From Cytophagales bacterium (GTDB lineage: Bacteria; Bacteroidota; Bacteroidia; Cytophagales; Spirosomataceae), in the NCBI GenBank assembly GCA_013205605.1, contig JABMMK010000207.1, positions 1 through 5,156 on the forward strand: a stretch of DNA of 5,156 nt. The letters run 5' to 3'. The notes under the pieces were generated by a model. It saw only the letters and a program-made list of their open reading frames with translations, made no database searches and was not told where the DNA came from. This document shows, one piece after another, positions 1 to 5,156 of this stretch. The stretch's first letter is position 1; each line of letters opens with the position of its first letter. The translations under genes and the position numbers were made by a program.

Positions 1-2292
1 ATCGCGACGGCATTTAATCGGAATCACCAACAAAACACGGAGGGTGGCATTGTAGAAGAAGAGTTTCAAACCGAATATGTGATGGATCGTGCGAACACTT
101 TTGGAGATGCTTTTTTAGCCTTAACAACGGGTTGCGCTAGATGCCATGATCATAAATACGATCCAATTTCACAGAAAAATTATTACCAGTTATTTAGCTT
201 TTTTAATAATGTGAAGGAAGCAGGCCAAATTTCATATAATGATGATATGCCTACGCCAACTATGTTATTGCCGACGGACAAGCAGCAAGCGATCATGGAT
301 TTTATTCAAGCTAAAATTAAAACGACGGAGGAAAAATTGCAGCAAGTAAAACCATCGGGCTTTGACGCTTGGTCGAAAGGTGAAGGGCCAACTGTATTGA
401 AAAAGCAAAGTATTCCACAAAATGGATTAGTCGCCTATTATGATTTTGAGTCTTCTTTGACCAACAAGAAAAACGAAAAGGAAATAGGTGTTCTGAAGCA
501 TGAGTCTGGGAAGACGGGGGATATTCCTCAGTTTTTGGAGGGTCATTCCGGGAAGGCTTTGGCCTTTGACGGAGATGTTTATTGTGACTTTAACCGTGTG
601 GGAGTATTCAGGAAATCAGAACCTTTTTCGATTGGAATTTGGGTCAATATTCCTAAAAATTTAAAGGAAGGTGTGATCTTTCATAAAAGTAATGCAGAGC
701 GTTTGTATAATTTTAAAGGCTTCCATGTATATCTAAAAAATAATTCGTTGGAAGTGATGATGGCCCATTCAGCTCCATCCAACGCCATTACAAAAATCAC
801 TAAAAATGATATTCCAAGAGATCGCTGGGTCCAATTGACATTGACCTATGATGGTTCTTCTCAAGCTAAGGGATTAAAATTATACATCGATGGAACTGAG
901 CCGGCCATGGAAACAACTATGGATCAGCTGTATAAGGATATTATATTTTATTCAAAACAGGAACCTGGTTTGCAAATTGGCGGTTGGTGGCGTGGCTTAG
1001 GATTTAAGGGTGGTCGTGCGGATGATGTGCTTGTGTATAATCGAGAATTAAGGCCTTATGAAGTCATGCTTATTGCCAATAAAAACTCACCCGAAAATAC
1101 TTTTAAGGACCCTAATCATGTATTTGATTATTATGTGACTAATGTAGATTCTTTGTATTTGAAGGTGAAAAATGAGTTAAGGAATTTACGAACGGCCTAT
1201 TCTGATTCGACGGAATCGACTCAGGAATTAATGGTCATGCAAGAAATGCCAAAACCTAAAAAGGCAAATATCTTATTAAGGGGTCAGTATGATGCACCTG
1301 GAGAGGAAGTATTTCCCAATACGCCAGAAAAAATATTTCCGTTCCCTTCAAATTTGCCTAAAAACCGATTGGGATTAGCGAATTGGTTAACGGATAGTCG
1401 AAATCCTTTGACATCACGCGTGGCGGTCAATCGAATTTGGCAAAATTTATTTGGCATCGGTATTGTAAAAACAGCTGAGGACTTTGGAAATCAGGGCGAG
1501 ATGCCTTTCCACCCTGAATTATTAGATTGGTTGGCCGTCAATTTCAGAGAAACGGGTTGGGATGTTAAAAAATTAATTAAGTCGATGGTGTTGTCGAAGA
1601 CGTACCAACAAGATTCTAAGGCTTCTCCTGAATTAATGGAACGCGACCCTGAAAACCGGATGCTTGCTCGGGGCCCAAGTGCGCGCTTGACCGCTGAAAT
1701 GATTCGCGATAATGCGTTAGTTGCGAGTGATTTGATCAATCGGGAGATCGGTGGAAAAAGTATGTATCCATATCAGCCAGAGGGTTTGTGGGAAATAAAT
1801 AGCCATAAATATAAGCAAGATACAACACAGGCCATTTATAAGCGGAGTTTGTATGTAGTGGTTAAACGCTCGGTTCCAAATCCCATGATGTCGACTTTCG
1901 ATGCCACATCTAGAAGTTCATGTTTGGTACGACGCCAAAAAACAAACACGCCACTTCAGGCTTTGGTGGTTCTAAATGATCCAACATTCTTGGAGGCCTC
2001 GAAGCAAATGGGGGTCAGGATGTCAAAACAAAGTAATTTAAATGCATCCATCAAAGATGCTTATGTAAGGTTGACCGGCCGAGAACCTCAAGAAGGAGAA
2101 ATTAATATTTTAGTCGAGTTGCAAAAAATCGAATGGGCTAAATTTAAAAAAGCTCCAGAGAAGACAAAGGGCTGGTTATCAGCTGGCATGTCAAAAATAG
2201 ATTTGAAAGAAGTGGATCGGCCTTATGTCGCATCTTTAGCTGTGGTGGCGAATACCATCATGAATTCGGACGCTACGATTACGAAAAGATAA
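1..2292 (+). CDS. DUF1549/DUF1553 (PSCyt-PSD1) protein with CxxCH motif and internal LamG-like domain, 5'-truncated by the window
   Basis: The frame is open from base 1, so the gene starts left of the window; 763 codons plus TAA are visible. GTG 79 and ATG 82 lie inside conserved sequence (TAFNRNHQQNTEGG...EEEFQTEYVMDRANT) and are not the true start. Order by window codon: end of DUF1549 (about 1-75) with CARCHDHKYDP at 45-55, where CxxCH is a c-type haem signature; a helical linker; a LamG/concanavalin-A-like domain (about 141-355); a second helical linker leading to MVMQEMP (411-417) and RGQYDAPGEEV (from 427); then DUF1553/PSD1 (about 447-750) with NRIWQNLFG at 477 and NTPLQALVVLNDPTF at 649. 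Family members are usually about 800-1100 residues, so roughly a DUF1549 N-terminal half plus an export signal should lie upstream. The protein is probably extracytoplasmic. The families are clear, but the activity is not established; an oxidative or hydrolytic role on a polymer is inference. It is followed after 4 bases by the DUF1501 gene, its usual partner. Confidence 0.95.
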   Translation: MATAFNRNHQQNTEGGIVEEEFQTEYVMDRANTFGDAFLALTTGCARCHDHKYDPISQKNYYQLFSFFNNVKEAGQISYNDDMPTPTMLLPTDKQQAIMDFIQAKIKTTEEKLQQVKPSGFDAWSKGEGPTVLKKQSIPQNGLVAYYDFESSLTNKKNEKEIGVLKHESGKTGDIPQFLEGHSGKALAFDGDVYCDFNRVGVFRKSEPFSIGIWVNIPKNLKEGVIFHKSNAERLYNFKGFHVYLKNNSLEVMMAHSAPSNAITKITKNDIPRDRWVQLTLTYDGSSQAKGLKLYIDGTEPAMETTMDQLYKDIIFYSKQEPGLQIGGWWRGLGFKGGRADDVLVYNRELRPYEVMLIANKNSPENTFKDPNHVFDYYVTNVDSLYLKVKNELRNLRTAYSDSTESTQELMVMQEMPKPKKANILLRGQYDAPGEEVFPNTPEKIFPFPSNLPKNRLGLANWLTDSRNPLTSRVAVNRIWQNLFGIGIVKTAEDFGNQGEMPFHPELLDWLAVNFRETGWDVKKLIKSMVLSKTYQQDSKASPELMERDPENRMLARGPSARLTAEMIRDNALVASDLINREIGGKSMYPYQPEGLWEINSHKYKQDTTQAIYKRSLYVVVKRSVPNPMMSTFDATSRSSCLVRRQKTNTPLQALVVLNDPTFLEASKQMGVRMSKQSNLNASIKDAYVRLTGREPQEGEINILVELQKIEWAKFKKAPEKTKGWLSAGMSKIDLKEVDRPYVASLAVVANTIMNSDATITKR
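133..147 (+). other. CxxCH haem-binding motif (CARCH) in the DUF1549 domain
   Basis: Codons 45-49 read C-A-R-C-H and are followed by DHKYDPIS, a hallmark of the C-terminal part of DUF1549. CxxCH is the covalent attachment signature for c-type haem, with His as the proximal ligand. Whether this copy carries haem cannot be told from sequence. It would require export across the inner membrane and cytochrome c maturation. No distal Met or His ligand can be assigned with confidence here. Confidence 0.7.
421..1065 (+). other. LamG / concanavalin A-like domain inside the DUF1549-DUF1553 protein
   Basis: The segment opens with NGLVAYYDFESSL, continues with GKALAFDGDVYCDF, EPFSIGIWVNIP, DRWVQLTLTYDGSS and LKLYIDGTEP, and ends with LQIGGWWRG and ADDVLVYNRELRPYEV. 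This is the standard strand order of a LamG-like (Laminin_G_3) jelly roll: 'LVAYYDF', 'SIGIWV', 'W..L..TYDG', 'LYIDG', 'IG' and 'DDV.VYNREL'. Such domains commonly bind carbohydrate or protein ligands. The boundaries are approximate. It sits between helical segments of the host protein and looks like an insertion. Confidence 0.88.
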
Positions 2293-2296
2293 GAAC

Positions 2297-2452
2297 ATGG
2301 GGAATCATCACGAAGATAATTGTCGATTAAATCATCCAGATTTCCGTGCATTGGATCAGGGTTTGGACCGTAGAAATTTTCTTCAGAAGACTGCTATGGG
2401 TTTAGGTGCGGCCGCATTGCAAGTATTAATGGGTGGCCATTCATTGCAAGCA
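2297..2452 (+). other. Predicted twin-arginine (Tat) signal peptide of the DUF1501 protein
   Basis: Residues 1-52 form a long N-region rich in His, Asp and Asn, then DRRNFLQK matching the Tat consensus (S/T-R-R-x-F-L-K) except for Asp in place of Ser/Thr. A moderately hydrophobic Ala/Gly/Leu segment follows (MGLGAAALQVLMGG), with a likely cleavage site SLQA before Lys53. Tat export would fit cofactor or metal loading in the cytoplasm. The cleavage position is a visual estimate. Confidence 0.8.
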
Positions 2453-3778
2453 AAATCCATACAAGATCAGATATTAGAATCGCTACCCAAAATTGCACCC
2501 AAAGCGAAGCGAGTAGTCTACTTATTTATGAGTGGGGGACCTTCTCAATTTGAGACCTTCGACTATAAGCCCAATTTAAAAAATATGTTTGGCGAAGGCC
2601 TTCCGGATTCCGTTCGTAAAGGTCAAAGGCTAACGGGAATGAGCGCAAACCAAGCCGTTTTACCCATTGTTCCTTCCCTGTATAATTTCAATCAATATGG
2701 GCAGAACCGAACTTGGGTTAGTGAGTTATTGCCTTACACGGCCCAAGTAGCGGATGAATTGTGTGTGATTAAATCTATGTATACCGAGCAGATCAACCAT
2801 GATCCTGCGATTACCTTTTTTCAAACGGGGCATCAATTGCCAGGTAGACCATCCATTGGTTCTTGGTTGAGTTATGGTTTAGGCAGTGAAAACCAGAATT
2901 TACCTGCATTTATTGTAATGGTTTCTAAAAATGCTTCTAAGGACCAGCCGCTATATTCACGATTGTGGGGAAATGGTTTTTTGCCTTCGGAGCACCAAGG
3001 AGTTCAATTTAGGTCAAGCAAGGACCCTGTTTTATATTTGAATAACCCGGAGGGTTATGACGGTGAAGACCGAAGGGAAATGTTAGAGTATTTGAAAAAA
3101 TTAAATCAGGCACAAAATCAAACTTGGGCTGACCCTGAAGTTGAAGCCAGGATTTCTCAATATGAAATGGCCTTTCGCATGCAGACTTCGGTTCCTGAAG
3201 TGATGGATGTGAGCTCTGAATCAGATGAGGTTTTTGATCTTTATGGTCCCGGAAGTAGGGATAAGGGTACATTTGCGGCCAATTGTTTATTGGCCCGAAA
3301 ATTATTGGAGAAGGATGTACGCTTTGTCCAACTATATCACCAAGGGTGGGATCATCACGACGCATTACCTAAAAATATAATTACTCAATGTAAGCAGACG
3401 GATCAAGCGACCGCTGCTTTGATCCAAGATTTAAAAAGGAGAGGTATGTTAGAAGATACCTTAGTGGTGTGGGGTGGAGAGTTTGGCCGGACCGTTTATT
3501 CCCAAGGTAAACTTTCAGCAAATGGCTATGGGAGAGATCATCATCCCAAATGCTTTAGTATGTGGATGGCTGGTGCTGGGGTAAAACCAGGTAGCTATGG
3601 CGAAACGGATGATTTTAGTTATAATATTGCAAAAGATCCAGTACACGTGCATGATTTTCATGCTACCATGTTACATCTATTGGGAATCAACCATGAGGAG
3701 TTAATTTTCAAATCGCAAGGAAGAAGGTTTAGGTTGACAGATGTTCACGGTAAAGTAGTGAAAGGTGTATTGACCTAA
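2297..3778 (+). CDS. DUF1501 family protein, Tat-exported, alkaline-phosphatase/sulfatase-like fold
   Basis: A complete 493-residue protein, the usual size for DUF1501. The ATG at 2297 leaves 4 bases after the upstream TAA, with no strong Shine-Dalgarno (A-rich aaaagataagaac), consistent with Bacteroidota practice and translational coupling. The N-terminus carries a twin-arginine motif (D24-R25-R26-N-F-L-Q-K), a hydrophobic stretch (about 33-45) and a plausible cleavage site after SLQA (residue 52), so export of the folded protein is expected. Family landmarks are YLFMSGGPSQFETFD (75-89), INHDPA (166-171), QGWDHHDAL (349-357), VVWGGEFGRT (390-399), GRDHHP (412-417) and HVHDFHATMLHLLGI (450-464). 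The Asp/His-rich clusters resemble the metal-binding sites of the alkaline phosphatase/sulfatase superfamily, to which DUF1501 is distantly related. A formylglycine-type C-x-P/A-x-R sulfatase signature is not seen, so it should not be called a sulfatase. It probably acts with the preceding DUF1549/DUF1553 protein; substrate unknown. Confidence 0.96.
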   Translation: MGNHHEDNCRLNHPDFRALDQGLDRRNFLQKTAMGLGAAALQVLMGGHSLQAKSIQDQILESLPKIAPKAKRVVYLFMSGGPSQFETFDYKPNLKNMFGEGLPDSVRKGQRLTGMSANQAVLPIVPSLYNFNQYGQNRTWVSELLPYTAQVADELCVIKSMYTEQINHDPAITFFQTGHQLPGRPSIGSWLSYGLGSENQNLPAFIVMVSKNASKDQPLYSRLWGNGFLPSEHQGVQFRSSKDPVLYLNNPEGYDGEDRREMLEYLKKLNQAQNQTWADPEVEARISQYEMAFRMQTSVPEVMDVSSESDEVFDLYGPGSRDKGTFAANCLLARKLLEKDVRFVQLYHQGWDHHDALPKNIITQCKQTDQATAALIQDLKRRGMLEDTLVVWGGEFGRTVYSQGKLSANGYGRDHHPKCFSMWMAGAGVKPGSYGETDDFSYNIAKDPVHVHDFHATMLHLLGINHEELIFKSQGRRFRLTDVHGKVVKGVLT

Positions 3779-3783
3779 TGGAT

Positions 3784-5156
3784 TTATTGATTAATAATCA
3801 ATAGTTTGTTCATTGTGACATTGGCGGAAATCATTTTAATAATATATTGTCCATTGGGGATTGAATGAATTTTAATTTTTATGGCATCCTTCGAATTTTG
3901 GATGGGCCATGTTCCTAAAATAATTCCTCTTAAATCCGTCAACAGGATTTCGCCAGCACCCGTCTCTTTAAGAATTTCAATCGTTAATTGGTCCCCAATC
4001 ATCGGATTGGGATAAATGGAAAAACCATTAAAGTTTTCGGGAATATTGAAAACCATTTTTTGAAATTCAGAGAAGCATGAAAGCAGGGGATTAGTTGCTA
4101 AATCAAAATTTCGCTTAGCCCTTACTTGATGCAGACCATTAACAGCCATTTTCAAAATCGCGTTAGTATCCACCATTTTTGATGGTCCCACAATCCATTG
4201 ATAACTGTCAACGATATCAAAATTTCGTGCCTTAATAAAAAAGGTGCCGTTTTTTTCTAAAATTGGCATAAGGGGTAATGTCCGTCCTAATATATATTGC
4301 TCAATACTCGGAATAGACCAGCATCCATATTCATTTCTAGTTTTTAAATGGTATTTGCCAGACTGATTCACCTTTATCGAATCACTGGTTTCCCCCGTAT
4401 TCCATAAATATCCAAAAGCAGGGCTGGTCTTTAATATGACAAAATCCCCAAGGCAAAATTGGTTCGACGGAAACGATTTCGTGACCGGTTGTTTTTCTAC
4501 AGGAAAGTAAAAGCTAGTGACTGGGTCGCTCGGCGGGGACCAACAATCTACCGAGTCTTGTATCGCGACGGTGTAGGTTTGTGGTTTTTTCGAATAAATA
4601 AATGATTGGGTTTCGGAGCTAGACCATTTCCATGACTTTGCAATTTTAGTCGTCTGCAATAAGGTGGAATCTCCTCGACAAAATCCTGCGTTTCTAATGG
4701 TCACTATTTGTGGCTTTGTTGGCGTGGGATGGATAATAATTTTAAGGGGATTTGACCATGCCGACCAGCATTTTCCATCCAACGTTATTTTAGATTTAAA
4801 AACCTCCACACCAGCTTTTTTCCCAACATAGGACAAATTTTTAGTCGTTTCGCCCATACTCCACAAATATTTTTTAGCATCATTTTTCATTGAAATGAGC
4901 AAAGAGTCATTTTGGCAAATGGCATTTTTGGGGCTAAATAGGTGAGGAGGTTCTGGGGTTTTATGAACATCTACGATGACCTTTTCGCTTCTATAAAAAC
5001 ATCCTGCTTTGGAGATGATTGCTTGGTAAGTTCCTGCATTTGCAGCTTCTTTGATGATCGGATTTTCACTATAGCTAAGGCCTTCTTTTTCCCAAACATG
5101 AAATTGCGAATCCGATGAATAATTTAGTTTGATCTCTATGTTTTCGTTTTCGCAAA
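3784..5156 (-). CDS. Large secreted repeat protein with Ig/PKD-like repeats and T9SS C-terminal sorting domain, 5'-truncated by the window
   Basis: Translating the minus strand from the right edge gives 456 residues with no stop before TAA at 3786-3784, so the gene starts beyond the window. A TTG at 4902 is internal, because repeat sequence continues upstream of it (ICQNDS, then GCFYRSEKVIVDV, WEKEGLSYSENP). The visible part has four Cys-paired repeats of about 75-79 residues. Each runs C-x-x-x-(D/N), then a W (often Y-L-W-x-x-G-E-T), then a strand, then C-W-S or similar. A fifth, divergent unit follows, and then a type IX sorting domain beginning FSIYPNP and ending GQYIIKMISANVTMNKLLIINQ. 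The repeats resemble the Ig-like/PKD-like modules frequent in Bacteroidota surface proteins ('CHU_C-associated' Ig type). By family knowledge it should cross the outer membrane by T9SS, losing the CTD and being released or surface-anchored. Its role is unknown: adhesin, gliding-related protein, or the C-terminal stalk of an enzyme lying upstream. It converges on the DUF1501 gene with a 5-base gap. Confidence 0.93.
   Translation of the reverse strand, partial: CENENIEIKLNYSSDSQFHVWEKEGLSYSENPIIKEAANAGTYQAIISKAGCFYRSEKVIVDVHKTPEPPHLFSPKNAICQNDSLLISMKNDAKKYLWSMGETTKNLSYVGKKAGVEVFKSKITLDGKCWSAWSNPLKIIIHPTPTKPQIVTIRNAGFCRGDSTLLQTTKIAKSWKWSSSETQSFIYSKKPQTYTVAIQDSVDCWSPPSDPVTSFYFPVEKQPVTKSFPSNQFCLGDFVILKTSPAFGYLWNTGETSDSIKVNQSGKYHLKTRNEYGCWSIPSIEQYILGRTLPLMPILEKNGTFFIKARNFDIVDSYQWIVGPSKMVDTNAILKMAVNGLHQVRAKRNFDLATNPLLSCFSEFQKMVFNIPENFNGFSIYPNPMIGDQLTIEILKETGAGEILLTDLRGIILGTWPIQNSKDAIKIKIHSIPNGQYIIKMISANVTMNKLLIINQ
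3785..3803. terminator. Small AT-rich hairpin at the convergent gene junction, possible weak bidirectional terminator
   Basis: Bases 3785-3792 (tattgatt) and 3796-3803 (aatcaata) are perfect 8-base inverted repeats around a 3-base loop (aat). It lies just past the plus-strand stop codon and overlaps the last codons and stop of the minus-strand gene. The stem has only one G-C pair and there is no clean U tract on either side (gtttgtt follows on the plus strand), so intrinsic termination would be weak at best. Its position between convergent genes is the main argument. Confidence 0.3.
3787..4023 (-). other. Type IX secretion C-terminal sorting domain (Por secretion tail, type A-like)
   Basis: The last 79 residues run FSIYPNPMIGDQLTIEI, EILLTDLRGIILG, IKIKIHSIPNGQYIIKMIS and MNKLLIINQ. 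The order YPNP, a strand, 'v.D..G.....', 'i.I..ipnG.Yi.ki' and a basic-hydrophobic end (K-L-L-I) is the recognised layout of the T9SS type A sorting domain. It directs outer-membrane translocation and is normally removed by the T9SS sortase. This is the best phylum marker in the window. Confidence 0.93.
4255..5154 (-). repeat. Tandem Cys-containing Ig/PKD-like protein repeats (four units plus edge of a fifth)
   Basis: The leading Cys codons lie at 5152-5154, 4915-4917, 4678-4680 and 4453-4455, giving periods of 79, 79 and 75 codons. Each has a partner Cys at 4999-5001, 4768-4770, 4543-4545 and 4321-4323, at 51, 49, 45 and 44 residues. Shared features are Cys-x-x-(G/N)-D-S/F, a central Trp, G-E-T in two units and S-E-T in a third, and C-W-S in three units. 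The spacing suggests one disulfide per module in an oxidising, extracellular setting. The DNA itself is not conspicuously repetitive, so the duplications are old. Confidence 0.85.

Noticed and set aside
79..84. GTG and ATG codons as the start of the first gene
   Set aside because: The frame is open to base 1, and the preceding 26 codons match conserved DUF1549 sequence, so these are internal codons.
1491..1739. Antisense 82-codon open frame on the minus strand
   Set aside because: It lies wholly inside the conserved DUF1553 coding region, has no recognisable domain, and is explained as a shadow frame.
3009..3365. Antisense 118-codon open frame on the minus strand
   Set aside because: It lies inside the DUF1501 gene, its composition looks random, and it has no upstream signals or family resemblance.
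2297..3778. Calling the DUF1501 protein a sulfatase
   Set aside because: No C/S-x-P/A-x-R formylglycine motif is visible; only distant fold-level resemblance supports a link.
4237..4256. A-tract / T-tract (aaaaaa ... ttttttt) resembling a terminator or slippage site
   Set aside because: The centre (ggtgccg) does not form a GC stem, it lies in the middle of an intact coding frame (KNGTFFIKA), and no frame change is needed on either side.
4900..4902. TTG as the start of the minus-strand gene
   Set aside because: The frame continues open to the right edge with another complete Cys-paired module, and no signal peptide follows the TTG.

Overview
The window looks like chromosomal DNA from a Bacteroidota bacterium. 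The strongest evidence is the minus-strand gene at the right, whose product ends in a type IX secretion (T9SS, Por-type) C-terminal sorting domain, a signal essentially confined to that phylum. The AT-rich codon usage (many TTA, AAA, ATT and AAT codons) and the absence of obvious Shine-Dalgarno sequences fit. An aquatic or polymer-degrading member of the Cytophagales is a plausible guess, but the sequence alone does not fix the genus.

Layout: (1) 1-2292, plus strand, is the 3' part of a large DUF1549/DUF1553 ('planctomycete cytochrome c' / PSD1) gene with a CxxCH motif and an internal LamG-like lectin fold. Its start lies left of the window. (2) 2297-3778, plus strand, follows after 4 bases and is a complete DUF1501 gene with a twin-arginine signal. 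(3) 3784-5156, minus strand, converges on the pair with a 5-base gap. It encodes the C-terminal part of a large T9SS-secreted protein built from Cys-containing Ig/PKD-like repeats, and its start lies right of the window. There is almost no non-coding DNA. The only intergenic features are the two tiny gaps and a small AT-rich hairpin at the convergent junction. No RNA gene, mobile element, CRISPR array or promoter is visible.

How the genes work together: DUF1549/DUF1553 and DUF1501 proteins recur as adjacent pairs in Planctomycetota, Verrucomicrobiota and Bacteroidota. Their tight spacing here supports co-transcription and probably translational coupling. Both are probably extracytoplasmic: the first has a possible covalent haem site and a carbohydrate-binding-like fold, and the second has a Tat signal and an alkaline-phosphatase/sulfatase-like fold. 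A joint role in attacking a complex organic substrate, perhaps a modified polysaccharide, is an inference; the pair has no established biochemical activity that I know of. The right-hand gene is on the opposite strand and shows no clear functional link to the pair.

Nothing here clearly defines a new system. The most interesting content is the uncharacterised pair itself, especially the LamG insertion within its first member, and the repeat structure of the T9SS protein.
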